Source: Diphasiastrum complanatum
Taxonomy: Eukaryota; Streptophyta; Lycopodiopsida; Lycopodiales; Lycopodiaceae
Assembly (NCBI GenBank): GCA_029204225.1
Contig: MU834914.1
Location: 1 to 43,219 of the forward strand
DNA length: 43,219 bases
Direction of reading: 5' to 3'
Shown: piece after piece, positions 20,834 to 31,660 of the stretch
Layout: the number at the start of each line of letters is the position of its first letter
Numbering within the stretch: the first letter of the stretch is position 1
Translations under genes and position numbers: made by a program
Notes under the pieces: generated by a model
What the model was told of the DNA's origin: nothing
Seen by the model: only the letters and a program-made list of their open reading frames with translations
Databases searched by the model: none

Positions 20834-21050
20834 TGAGGAGATAGTTTGCAATGGATTTGTCACTCATTGAGAAAGCAATCAATTTTCTGATCCTTACCGC
20901 CCTTTATTTCTTGCTTAATCAGCTGAACAGGGAAGACCAGGGTCGCGTACATGAGTAATTTTTTGGCTTCAAAATCAGGATATTCGATTGTTTTGGATGC
21001 AGAGAACTCGTTGATTATACGTGCCAAAAAGTCCTCACAAGATAGAATCT
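20834..21050 (-). promoter_or_regulatory. Shared 5' flank and promoter region of GH105 copy 1
   Basis: Recognisably homologous to 39709-39925: both carry TTTTTGGCTTCAAAATCAGGAT-like sequence (+ strand near 20961 and 39825) and AGAA.TC.TTGA. On the minus strand an AAATAAAG box lies about 70 bases above the start codon in copy 1. Conservation of non-coding DNA on both sides indicates DNA-level duplication, not retroposition of one copy from the other. Confidence 0.6.
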
Positions 21051-21259
21051 AACCTCTTACACCTCACCTAATCACCTAATTATGTAGTCAAGTCAATCTC
21101 AACTAGGTGTGTGCTTACATTTGTTAACTATGGCTGGCACTCGGTTTCGAACTCCTCTGAAGTGACATCTTAGGGGCTTGCGCCTTACATGGTGTTGCCC
21201 AATTAAAGTTGCTATGTTGTATATAACCAGCCACTAGTAACTTAACACGTTACAGTAAA

Positions 21260-21306
<47 letters not shown>

Positions 21307-21560
21307 AACCTTGGATAAATGTTAGGCTTGGGGAGTAACATCACAAAAAGGCCCATTCAAGAATGTTCCACCTCCCAAGGTAGATGCTCGAGGGCCCCGT
21401 GGGCGCCATACCGGAGCGGATCGACTAGGAAACTCCTTGGGCCTACCTTCCCCTGCATAACACCATAACACCAAGTTGCAAAGGTTTTTCTTTGGCATTG
21501 TATGGTTTTGGAAATAGGTGCAAAATAAAATTTCACTTGTTTTATCAATTGTTTCTTTGA
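21051..21560. other. Spacer with (AT)n microsatellite, no gene seen
   Basis: Contains the (AT)n run at 21264-21301 and a locally GC-rich patch (21385-21420, GGGCCCCGTGGGCGCC) that is unusual for the region. Open frames on the minus strand (21322-21585) lack motifs. Confidence 0.4.
21264..21301. repeat. (AT)n microsatellite
   Basis: About 19 uninterrupted AT units. Confidence 0.97.
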
Positions 21561-21563
21561 ACA

Positions 21564-21667
21564 GAATGTGCATGTGGACACTCAATGGGCAAAATGTGGA
21601 TGTGCCATGTGGACAACCAATAATGTGCCATGTGGCAACCCGTTATTGGTTGTCCACATGCACATTC
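21564..21667. repeat. Hairpin with alternative perfect stems
   Basis: CATGTGGACAACCAATAA (21606-21623) is the exact reverse complement of 21643-21660, giving an 18-bp stem with a 19-base loop. The right arm can also pair perfectly over 17 bp with 21564-21580 (GAATGTGCATGTGGACA with 21651-21667). It could be a transposon terminus, a MITE remnant or a small-RNA precursor; nothing else supports a choice. Confidence 0.85.
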
Positions 21668-21902
21668 CATGAAAAAAAATTGTGTGCTTTGTGTCAACGT
21701 TCTATTAGTTGTTCGATTGAAAATTGTGATGAGGCAGCTCACAAAAAATTATGGTGTTTTTGAAAATGCCTCCAAAATATTAAACAAGAACAATGTGGTA
21801 ATATACCACAAAGGCCTTGCTATATTATAATGTAGTATTTTTAGTTTATGTAAAGGTTTTCAGTTTATGTAAAGAATTTATGTTTTGATTTTGATATTAA
21901 TA

Positions 21903-22554
21903 TGTTGTAAGCTTAGAATAGACATTTAGAAGTCACAACATATAGATAAGATTTGTTGATACTATTATAATTATGTTGTATTGGATAACATAATCCATGA
22001 TGGATTATAGGTGGGACATGAGAAGCTTAATATGTTATGACATAATAGTGAAATGCAAAAAATTGGTTGTTCAAAGCTACAAATCGCTTATATATTAGAT
22101 TGATGCCAAAAATTGTCAAAGATAGTTTGAGTTTCAACATATACTTGAAAGATAAGTTGTTCATTCACGAGAAATGAATGTTGTTTGATGGCTTTTCATT
22201 TTTAGTCGTAGTTAAATTTTATTTTATTTTGTGATATGATTTGTATGTTTTGGTAATAAGCATCGTGCCATGACTGGGTGTTCCTTTCTGGATTTTGTTT
22301 AGATTCAACAAATGGTAGATACAAAAGTAGATGCTCTCTAGAATAGAGTTATGGATCTTTGTGGATGTTGTAATTGAAAAATCAAATGATCTGAGAAATT
22401 GTCTTTTTTTTTTTCATTGTTGTAAGTTTAGAATAGACATTTAAAAGTCACAACAAATAGATAAGATTTTTGGTGATTAAGATTATGTTGTATTGGACAA
22501 CATAATCTATGATAAATTATAGGTGGGACATGACAAGCTTAATATGTTATGACA
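21903..22554. repeat. 140-bp direct repeats 375 bp apart (TRIM-like candidate)
   Basis: Segments 21903-22042 and 22418-22554 are about 90% alike by eye. Both begin TGTTGTAAG, contain TTAGAATAGACATTTA, AGTCACAACA, TATGTTGTATTGGA and AGGTGGGACATGA, and end TTATGACA. TG...CA ends, size and spacing fit a terminal-repeat retrotransposon in miniature, and TAATA (21898-21902) versus TAATT (22555-22559) could be a decayed target duplication. I see no primer-binding site or polypurine tract, so a simple segmental repeat is also possible. Confidence 0.55.
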
Positions 22555-22559
22555 TAATT

Positions 22560-23011
22560 GTTGGAAGAAGGAAAGAGAAAATCGATAAGTCGAAGTCGTT
22601 AAACGATCTATCAAACTCTGCGAAATGATCCTTCTCCTAATGCATGACTACGCCTATCAATAATGAAACAAAGCTATCATGACAACCATCATGTTTGATC
22701 TTTTAGCAACTAACTTTGAAATCATTAGCACTAAAGTGATTTCGTAGCCAAACAACTATAGAGTGAAAATGATACATAGAATATTGTCGCGTTCAGGCAT
22801 TCAACAGTTCAGACTAAACAATAAGAGATTTATCTGTGAATGAAAACTATAGAGAAGCATACATTCTGAAGGCCCGAGGGTAGGGGCCTTCCCCAACGTA
22901 AAGCAAGTTTTAAAAAATTTCTCCTTATCTAGAAGTTTCTAGATTTATCATGCATGCCCTTCGCACCCTTCGATGTTTCTACCGTATGCTTTCAAGATTT
23001 TTACTACTTGG
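22560..23011. other. AT-rich spacer with small GC hairpin
   Basis: No gene is seen. GAAGGCCC (22868-22875) and GGGCCTTC (22884-22891) form an 8-bp stem with an 8-base loop, resembling the stronger hairpin at 33040-33069. Confidence 0.45.
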
Positions 23012-23641
23012 TGTTAGCTATGGCGTGATCAGGCAAGCTGCTATTGTGAATTCCTTGTGCACTTCATGCTAGAATGGTGTGATGAATGGAGCTCGTTTTG
23101 TGCCTTGTGTAGATCGTGCTTTCTATAGCGAGATGAATGTAGGAGTGCCTCTTTCTGAAAAAAGCCATGTGCCAAATAATGGCAGATATAATATAATAGT
23201 AGCAGATACAATATTGGATGCCAAAAAAATCTCTGGCGATGGAGCTCATGTGTTTGTGTTGAAGTAGGGATGGATTTGTCTTGTGATGGAGCACTATCGT
23301 TCTGGAGTGTTGGAGTGCTTTGGAGTACATGGTTGAAGTATTGCTTCTTGTTTATGTAGATTGCAACGTTTATTGAGTTAGTTCTCATTGTTTTTTTGTC
23401 AATAATCTGATGAGCACTATCAATCAATCACCATAAGCAATCACCAAGAGAAAGAGGAAGAACACACCATCACACTATTACACTAAATTAAAGAGAGGAC
23501 AAGAGTAATCCTGAATATATATAGAGAGAGAGGAACAATTAGGAGTTGACTATTATACTAGCCTACAGCTCATTACAGCTGGTAACAGCTGGCAATAGTA
23601 ACGTAAATAGTAAACTGTAAGTTTATCATTGCTTTCTAACA
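23012..23641 (-). repeat. Copia D 3' LTR (right boundary firm, left approximate)
   Basis: Read on the minus strand it starts TGTTAGAAAGC at 23641, directly after a purine-rich tract GAGGGAGAG (23643-23651) that follows pol, and may end GCTAACA at 23012, the inverse of its start. A TATATATA motif at about 23516-23525 sits where a promoter TATA box would be. A shorter LTR ending near 23409 cannot be excluded. Confidence 0.5.
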
Positions 23642-23659
23642 CTCTCCCTCAATGATAAA

Positions 23660-25850
23660 ATTATATTCTTCTATTTCTAAGAGACTACAAGGTTCTCAAA
23701 TTTACATTTACCTAAAGACTTAGTAAAAATATCAGCCACTTGATCTTCATATTTACAAAAAACTAGATCAATGGCGCCATCAATTATTTTCTCTCGAACA
23801 AAGTGATGATGTATCTCAATGTGTTTTGTTTGAGCATGTAGAATTGAGTTTCTGGCAAGATGGACACAACTTTTGTTGTTGCAATATACAGTTACAACAT
23901 CCACCTATGATTGACCCAAGTTAGTAAGCAATCTTCACAGCCATATTACCTCTTGTGTAGCATTGCTAAGTGCACGATACTCAGCTTCCGTCGAAGATAA
24001 GGCTACTGTAGGTTGCTTCTTGCTGCTCCAAGAAATAGCAGCTATACCATAACTAAATGTATCGTCTATCATCAATACTTCCTGCCCAATCAGCATTTGT
24101 ATAACCTACCAACATTAGGTCTTTAGACTGATTGGGAAAGATGGTATAGTGAGAATACCACCTGATGATGATCCATCCATTGACCTTCCGAGTGATGAAC
24201 ATCAGGATACATCTCAGGATACTACTACTCAACCTCAAGAGACAGGTTGGAGAGGTAGGGACAAACCTTTTGGTGCATGAAGGATTGAAATTGCAGGTGA
24301 CAAACGCAAGGAGAAGGATGTACCGTGGGATACATTTTCACCAGGAAGCCGATCACCTGTCAGGAAGCTCCCTAAGTGGTTTGAGAGATTGTTGGAGAGC
24401 CGCGACATGGATGACTTTCCAGGATCATCTAGCCAGGGAGAGCTACAAAGATCAACAAGAGAGAAGACACAAAGTTAGAGGTATGAAGCAACCAAAATTT
24501 AACGTGCCTCGAACATATCTCAAAATACGTTTAGCAACTTTCCAGTGAGTCTGACTAGGTTCTTGCATAAATTGACTTACCACACCAACAACATAAGCAA
24601 TATCAGGACATGTGTGTGTCAAATAGATTAAACTGCCCACTAACTGCCTATATAGGTATGCATCAACTTTATCAACTTCATCCGAATGCAAAAAGTTTGG
24701 TATTGACCTCCATTGGAGTACTTAGTGACTTGCAATCCTGCATATTGAACTTATACAATAGATCTCGTGCATACTTGCTTTGCGTAAGAATAACATTGTC
24801 TTCCTTTTGCTAAACTTCAATATCAAGACCCTAAATCGCAAATGTCAAAGGTATTGGAAAGGTATGATTGATTTCATCAATTAAGCCCATACTACTTCCT
24901 ATAATAATCAAATCATCGACATAGAGGACAACGAACACTATATCTGAGTTTTTCCTAAAAATTTAAAGATTAGGATCAACATCACTCTTTACCATGCCCC
25001 TTCGCTTGAAGTGTTCATCAATGCAAGAGTACCACGCTCATGGCGCTTGTTTCAATCCATATATGGTTTTGACCCATCTCATCAAAAGTAGCATCTTTGG
25101 AAATCACGATCTTTTGTGCATCTGTGTCATACATCCTGGATTTTTCATCATATCCAAGGAAAATACACGTAACAGCTTTTGCATTCAGTTTCTTTCATTT
25201 TTCATTAGGAACATGAGCGTAAGCATCACAACCAAATACTCATAAATGAGAAACATTAGGTTTCTTTCTAGTAAAAGCTTTGTAAGGTGTCTTACCCTCC
25301 ACAGAATTTGTAGGACACCGATTCAAGATATGAGTAGCTGTGTTGCATGCTTCTGCCCAAAAAGTATTTGGCAAACCCTTGCTCTTAAGCATGTCCCTAG
25401 CCATCTCCACAATGGATCGGTTCTTCCGTTCTACAACTCCATTCTGCTGTGGTGAATAGGGTGCAGTAGTTTGCCTCTTGATCCCTTGATTCTTGCAAAA
25501 ATCTATAAACTCTGTTGAAAAATACTCACCGCCACCATCTGATCTGAGAGTCTTAATATAACAACCTGTTTGTTTTTCAACTAGAGCCTTGAACTCTCTA
25601 AACTTGGCAAAAAGCATCAGATTTCTTGCTTATGAAATAAATCCAGATATGTCTACTATAGTCATCAATGAACGTGATGAAATAGTAACAGCCACTAATG
25701 GACCTAGTTTGTATTGGTCCACACAGATCACTATGAACAAGATCAAGAATGCCATTGGCTCTTCTTGTTCCACATTTGGGGAAATATTTCTCTATGCTAT
25801 TTTCCCAAAATGCAACCCTCACAATTTTTTCCTTGCACTCCCACATTCGA
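23660..25850 (-). pseudogene. Copia D pol: integrase, RT remnant, RNase H
   Basis: Minus strand, high to low coordinates. The integrase has its first aspartate in L-V-H-S-D-L-C-G-P (25598-25846 frame), then after a frameshift R-S-D-G-G-G-E-Y and Q-Q-N-G-V-V-E-R-K-N-R, so the triad is complete. Its C-terminus runs to ISKDATFDEMG near 25080. The next residues are already I-Y-G-L-K-Q-A-P-*-A-W-Y, so most of the RT N-terminal half (with the first catalytic aspartate) is deleted, and an expected arginine has become TGA. Y-V-D-D is at 24912-24923, then LSTPMEVN, R-Q-L-V-G-S-L-I-Y-L and RYVRGTLNFG. A foreign 315-bp block interrupts here. RNase H continues [12 protein letters not shown] (24053-24160) and ends KHIEIHHHFV, V-A-D-I-F-T-K-S-L (23677-23904). 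Confidence 0.9.
24161..24475 (+). mobile_element. Opposite-strand copia linker fragment inside copia D
   Basis: The minus-strand copia D frame stops matching at GTLNFG (near 24476) and resumes at WYSHYTIF (near 24160). Between them the + strand reads about 100 codons with a single TGA: acidic, P/S/T/Q-rich (PPDDDPSIDLPSDEHQ...), then basic (GDKRKEKDVPW, RSPVRKLPKWFERL), ending RSTREKTQS and a stop. This composition is typical of the linker between integrase and RT in copia polyproteins, but on the other strand. It is an inserted or locally inverted fragment. No target duplication could be made out. Confidence 0.65.
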
Positions 25851-26560
25851 CTGCTATGTCCCCATCAACACAATGTTTTATGGAACTATTCAATGATTCC
25901 AATCCCTTAGGGGCCAATTATAAATCATTGGCCAATAAATTAAGGCTTAAGGACTTTGAACAGAATATCAGCATAGGCCCATTGCTTCACAAAAATTAGA
26001 TCTAGCAATATCTATATTTTGGTGAGATTGAAAAGCATCATCATCATAAAATTGGTTGTTTGTAGCAGCATCATGGCCTCATACAAGGTTCTTTATTCAT
26101 TTTGAAAATTGTTTGAATCAATCATACAAAACTGAAAAAGAAACAAGACCAAAAGAATGTGAAATTGTCCAAATCTTACTTGATCTAGGCCAAATCTATG
26201 TACATATCATCATTACACATGTGTAGAGCCTATCCCCACGTGTGAAATAAATGCACATATCATTTAGATTAATCATATACATACCATTTGATTTGAGATC
26301 TAGTGGTTGAAATGGCCAAAATCTAGTTTTCTAGCTATATGCCACTTGGCATCATTTTATTGGTAGGAAATGCTACACCATAAGATAAGGAGTGATCTCT
26401 CATGTGTAGGGGACTGAGTCACATGTGTGGAAATATCAGTAGCATGCGAGTTTGTACGTGTAGATGATAGTTATCTAAGTTCCTATAAGTTGGGAGAATT
26501 ACGCAAAATCAAGAGTCCGGACATTTTTCGAGTAATCAATTTGCGAGGTTTTTGTAAAAT
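25851..26560. other. AT-rich spacer, no gene seen
   Basis: The first 150 bp may be the damaged pre-integrase part of copia D. The rest shows no coding motif or clear repeat. Confidence 0.4.
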
Positions 26561-27260
26561 ATAATTTGCATGTTTAAAATGTCGCAAAATGGAATTATCA
26601 TGGCACATACCAAGCAATATAAAGGGCAACCAATACAAAATTTTGGAAAAAAGAAAATTGGTTTTAGGCTTTCGTAGTGGGTTTAGGATACAGTTGACAA
26701 CCAATCGACGACAATCCAAGGACATGAAGTAGTACCTCCTTTTAGGTCAGGCAGACTTTTATTAGATGGGGAGAGCTAGAGGGGGAAGTTGGAACGTTCA
26801 TAAAGCGAAGGATTTAGCCAAAAAGATCAATCTCATTGCCCCCCTTCTCACAAATTCCACAGAGTGACATCGATGTTTTGAACGAGCATCAACAGCATTT
26901 CACATCTCTTACAACAGTCTATCAACATCGATTAGAGCTGTATGGCAAAAAAAACAAAAAAAATCATTGCAAAAAAAATAAAAAATTGGCCATGGCGATT
27001 AGAGTTGCATGGCAAAAAACAAAATTTTTTTTGACCATGCAACAATGATTGTCGGCGATCATAACTGCAAAAACAAAAAGCTTGCTATAAATTAGATTTC
27101 TTATTTTGGCCATGCAGCTATGATCGCCGGCGATTAAAGCTACATGGCCAAAAAAAAAAATTCTTGTTTCTGGCCATGTTGCTGTAATCGCCGACCATTT
27201 ATATTGTTTGGTACATGCCATGATATTTCCATTTTGCGAAATTTTAAGCATACAAAATAT
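26561..27260. mobile_element. 700-bp element with 63-bp terminal inverted repeats (MITE/foldback-like)
   Basis: 26561-26623 matches the reverse complement of 27198-27260 at 55 of 63 positions without gaps; both contain TCGCAAAATGGAA and ATCATGGCA. The interior has no transposase but holds palindromic units in its right half. At 27108-27149 GGCCATGCAGCTATGATCGC faces GGCGATTAAAGCTACATGGC around a CGCCGGCG centre, and related units GGCCATGGCGATTAGAGTTGCATGG (in two parts) and GACCATGCAACAATGATTGTC lie at about 26988-27045 and 27173-27197. Terminal inverted repeats, no coding capacity and small size fit a non-autonomous DNA transposon; the superfamily is unknown because no target duplication was identified. 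Confidence 0.75.
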
Positions 27261-27625
27261 ATGAACGCAATAAGAAGATAGATTGATTCAGTAAGTATCA
27301 TGTACAAAGTCTTATGATGATGAGCACAAAACTATAGCGGATGAAATCGTGTACTCTAAACTATCTTTGAGTAACTGATAACTTTGTCTTATGCACTTCC
27401 ACTGATAAGTAGTAAGCGCTAATGGCAATACTCAAAACAAAACGCTAATGGAGTACAAAACAATAGTGGATGAAAAAACACATACTTTCTCTCTGTCTCT
27501 CTATATTCACTCTATGCATAAGTGTTTTCTAATGATCAACTATTTATACTAAAGCAATTAGGCTTATCCGATTGAAACAACTAATTAGGTCGTAGGTCGC
27601 AATAAGCAATTAGCCATAATGAGCT
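27261..27625. other. Spacer with short direct repeats, no gene seen
   Basis: ACAAAACTATAGCGGATGAAA (first 20 bases at 27326) and ACAAAACAATAGTGGATGAA (27457) are near-repeats about 130 bp apart. The rest is AT-rich. It may be part of another LTR. Confidence 0.4.
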
Positions 27626-28262
27626 TGTTGGAATCTTGATCTCAATTAAAGAGTAGAGACTTTGTAATGAGAGAAACACATTCTGATTAGATATCTATAT
27701 TTGATCAGTGAGCAATGTTCTTGTTGTGATCTCCCTATTTGGAATGTCCTACTTTTAATAGATTCCTGATATACCTAGATAGAGTCGAATTCTTAACTAT
27801 AGCTACTATTGCTAATTAAGATCTTTTCTCTTCTAAGATGTAGTCAAATATTCCTGATTTACTGCTAATTTAGCTATGATGAGCCTTTGTGTGGAAAAAC
27901 AAATAAAACAAATAACAGCTAATTTTAGAGGAACATTTGATAGACATAATTCATTCAAGGATTATGTGTCCTAGACAAGAGATAAGAAAAATATTTGTTT
28001 AATTACAGTGATTCCTGGAGCACTGTTTGGCATACCGCAGAATGCGTTACCATAAGAGAAAACATTGTCTCTTATGAATAGAATTGATAAGTAGTGTTTA
28101 CTAGCAAATACTTCTATCTATGTCTCTTGTATGTCTGATCTTAGAGATGTGATTGACTCAGCTCATCTCACTTACTAGTGAATGGCTTTGCATCCTCACA
28201 TTCGACATTCAGTCACTCAAAACTTGTCTGTTTATGATCACCCTCTCTGTTCGTTCTCCTAT
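27626..28262 (-). repeat. Copia C 3' LTR, partial (homologous to LTR B)
   Basis: The reverse complement of this segment matches the last 630 bp of LTR B (18614-19243) almost throughout, ending in the same ATTCCAACA (here TGTTGGAAT at 27626). The upstream third or more of the LTR is missing: similarity stops at 28262, near the pol end. It carries the conserved hairpin at 28051-28076 in a third sequence version. Confidence 0.85.
28051..28076 (-). promoter_or_regulatory. Conserved LTR hairpin, LTR C version
   Basis: CATAAGAGA and TCTCTTATG pair over 9 bp. Relative to LTR B, G-C has become A-T at the second pair on both arms. Confidence 0.7.
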
Positions 28263-28289
28263 CCATCCTCTATATGTATAAAATCAAAG

Positions 28290-30985
28290 GAAGGAGGTGG
28301 TCTTTAATGTAAGTGAATGATTACAGGAACTGCTAAACCTGCCACATCGTGACATTAAGTTTTGCTGTCAGCTTCATCCATGGTGTCAGTTCGTTGTCCT
28401 GGTACTTGGTTGATTGTGGGTCCGAAGTGCAACAATCCAAGGCCACCCTCTTGCAACCATAGTAGAGGCCATTGCGGTTAGCCTTTGGTTGTGATTGAAA
28501 AAGTTGACTTGCAGTTCCCTACAACATCTTCGTTTGTTTGTTTGAAGTTGAAACACTCTTGGAGTCGTCCTTTATGGATGCCCAACTAGCATTGTTGTAA
28601 GACTTCATCTGAAATCCTACATGCTGAGATAAACAAAGACCATAGTTCTTTGTTTATTTCAGGTATTGCAAAATCCTTTATGCGATCTTCCAGTGTGTGG
28701 GTCCTGGGTTAATGTTGAACGGGCTCATTCTGAATATTGTGTAAGCGATGTCTAGCCGTGTGTTGTCTGCCAAATACATTAGTGAACCTATAAGCCTTCT
28801 ATAAGGCTTTTGCAGCATAGCTTCCTACTCTCCATTGTTCTACGGATAGTCTTCATTAGTTAACACTGTGCTAGGAACCATTGGGGTATTTACTCCCTTG
28901 CAATCGATCATGTGGAAATCATCAATTATTTTGTGAATATATCATGACTGGTGTAGAAATAATTTTCCACCTTCAAGTTCTCTTTCAATCTGTAAACCTG
29001 GGTAGCATCTTGCTTCAATTAGCTCTATTATCTCAAAGTGTTTTGAGATATCCTCCTTTACTTGTGCAATGACAACGTCCCTCCTTGACAGAATCAATGT
29101 ATCATCGGCGTAGACTCCAATGATAAAGGCTGAAAGCCCAAAAATTTGAGTGCATTATCCTTCTTCTAATACCACTGCCTTGGCAGACTGCTTTAGTCTA
29201 TAAATGCTCTTGCACATCTTGCAGGCATAGCTAAGAAATGTATTGTGGGTAAATCCTGGCGGTTGGTCCATGTACATTTCTTCCTTCAGATCCCCATGCA
29301 GAAACATTGCCTTCTCATCTACAATATATATTTTGAGATTCTAGGCTGTTGCATATGCAAATAATATGTGTAGTACAGTATGTTTGACTATGAGAGAAAA
29401 GGTGTCACCATACTTTGTGAGAAACCCTTGGCAACCAGTCTGGATTTGTATTTTGATACATTGTCATCCAATCCATATGTGTATTTGTAGACCCACTTGC
29501 ATTTGATAGTTTTCCTATCTGTTGGTAAGGGCTCAAGGTTCCACACCTTGTTCTGTTTCATGGAGGTCATTTCATCTTCCATGTCCTTAATCCAATTTTC
29601 TTTCTCTGGGATGTTGATAGCCTCTTCATACATTTGGGATTCACTATTGAACCCACATAACTCTTCTTGAGTTGAGGCAGAACTTCCTGGTGTACATCTG
29701 ATAGGTTGGTTCTCTCTCTGCTGGATCTCCTTGGTGGTGGCGTGAGTGCCGACGATTGTCTTGCCTTTGTCCCTTTTGTTGATAGCAAATTTCTCGTGCG
29801 TCGCAGGTGTTCTGGGCACAAGCCCAACAAGACTCAATCGTCTGGAACTCAAATGTCTTCTTGTTTCTGATTGACTCGGATACGGTCCCTCTGTCGATGT
29901 CGGCAAGTTGTAATATTGTTTTCCAAGAATTTCATTGAATCTTCAATAGCCATTAATCTTGTTTCATTGAACTTTACATCTCTGACGATTTTAATTTGAT
30001 TAGTTTCTGGTAGATAGATCATGTAGTATGATGAGTGTGTATCATATCCTAAAAGGTATTTCTGCTCGAATTTTTTGTCCAGCTTCTCGGATCTTGTTAG
30101 GAATGTATGCATATGCCATACAATCGAAGATGTGTACATGAACTAGATTGAGTTTTGCCCCACCACACTTCATGTGGTGTGGTGTGAGGAATGTCTGATT
30201 TGCCTGTCCTATTCTACAGGTAAGTGGCCGTAGCTACTACTTCAGCCCATAATGACCTTGATGTCTTTAAGTAGGCCATCATGCACCTTGATGCTTCCAT
30301 GAGAGTTTTGTTCTTTCTTTTTGCTACACCATTGTGTTGTGGTGTATAGGATGCAATCTTCTTGTGAAGGATACCACGATTGTTGCAGAAATCAGCAAAG
30401 CGGTTGGAGATGTATTATCCCCCTCTATCAGTTCGAATCTCTTTGACCTTTCTTTCGATCCATTTTTCAGTCCAGTTTACATATTCTGCAAACTTATCAA
30501 GAGCATCAGACAGCATCAGACTTGTTGTGAGTAAATATAGGGTGGCAAACTTGATGAAGTCATCGATGAAGGTGATGTAGTATCATGAGCCTCCCACAAA
30601 GAGCACATTGAAAGGTCCACAAATGTTAGAGTGTATTAGTTCTAGGAGCTCTGTTGATCTGAATGAATCCTTGGTAAAAGGTGTTCGTGACATCTTGCCT
30701 TTGTTGCATGCATCATAGGGTGTCAAATTTGCATTTTTAATGCTTACTCCTTTGAATGTGCCATTCTGACTTGCTTTGTATAGTGCCATTGGGTCCATGT
30801 GACATAGTATTTTATGCCACAGAAAGTCAATTAATTCATGGGTTTGATGAGCTTTCTCTATCGGTAAGCGTACCTTTAGATGATATAGGTTGCCTCTACG
30901 TCTGCCTTGTGTGGTGAGAGTACTGGTGTTGGCATCAATGACATTGCATGTTTCATCTGTGAATGTCACACGCATGCGACATCTG
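28290..30985 (-). pseudogene. Copia C pol: integrase, RT, RNase H
   Basis: Same lineage as copia A: the first frame (30583-30975) begins VTFTDETCNVIDANTST like copia A's VTFSNEVCNVIDANTST. The zinc domain (W-H-K-I-L-C-H, C-N-K-G-K) and integrase core with I-H-S-N-I-C-G-P follow; the first aspartate has become asparagine. R-T-D-R-G-G and A-K-R-K-N are near 30330-30430, where the family glutamate is lysine. The RT is split: 29388-29906 carries ENWIKDMEDEMTSMKQNKVW and YKSRLVAKGFSQ, followed by V-D-E-K-A-M-F-L-H-G, MDQPPGF and an active-site box changed to Y-A-D-D (29101-29112). L-I-G-S-L-M-Y-L-A-D and the start of RNase H (A-S-W-A-S) lie at 28640-28830. Many stops; dead. Gag and protease are absent. 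Confidence 0.88.
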
Positions 30986-31270
30986 CAAAATGGGAATCAT
31001 ATCATATTTTCCTCTAAATGAAAGAGGTAGATTTGTAGAAATCTACATAAATGAAAGTTCATATAATTCACCAATCTGACTAAGAACATTTGCGTTAGAG
31101 GTTGTCTTTGATGTACTAGATCTCATTGTCAAATTCTTGTTTGAGCTCAACTCTTCGAGCTTTACAACCCCTCAAAGAATTCTAATTTCAAAGTTATTTT
31201 AGAGGCTAGTGATCATTAAACATTATAAATTTATTACCATTTAAGTATTGTCTCCAAGTTTTAAGTCCAT
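30986..31270. other. Spacer, no gene seen
   Basis: Between copia C and a gypsy fragment; no motif recognised. Confidence 0.35.
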
Positions 31271-31273
31271 GGA

Positions 31274-31405
31274 TCACACCAGCCATCCTTGGCAGTGAAT
31301 ATTGTTTTGAATAGCTACTCTATTTAACCCTTTATAATCCACACACATTTGGAAGCTTGTATCTTTCTTTGCTTTCAAAAGAACAAAGAACGGATAACAT
31401 ATCGC
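31274..31405 (-). pseudogene. Ty3/gypsy RT fragment
   Basis: The minus-strand frame contains F-F-V-L-L-K-A-K-K-D-T-S-F-Q-M-C-V-D-Y-K, then G-L-N-R-V-A-I-Q-N-N, the conserved RT N-terminal block (family form: KKDGSFRMCVDYRALN). About 40 residues survive; the rest of the element is gone. Confidence 0.75.
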
Positions 31406-31429
31406 ATGGATTCCGATGTGGGCTATGGG

Positions 31430-31660
31430 AAATTGTGGTGGCAACCAATTTTCAAAGTGGACGTCGAAATCTGACAACCCGACGTGGATATGTCATGGAA
31501 TATTTAAAAAATAAATAAAATTACGTGTGATTCGACGTGGACATCAAAATCCGATGTCCATGTCAGCAATTCAAATATGTATTTACGACCTCTGACCTTT
31601 GACATTCGAGCTTGATCGACACGGACATCGGATTCCGACGTGTTTGGGAGTCATTGGATT
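31430..31660. repeat. Cluster of inverted GACGTGGACATC motifs
   Basis: Variants of CGACGTGGACATC/GATGTCC recur near 31461, 31480, 31535, 31556 and 31618 in both orientations. TGGACATC and GATGTCCA around 31541-31563 form an 8-bp stem with a 7-base loop. Origin unknown; possibly an LTR remnant. Confidence 0.5.

Noticed and set aside
20834-20863. Longer GH105 starts at 20863 and 39729
   Set aside because: The codons there are GTG on the minus strand; the first ATG in both copies begins the signal peptide at 20833 and 39708.
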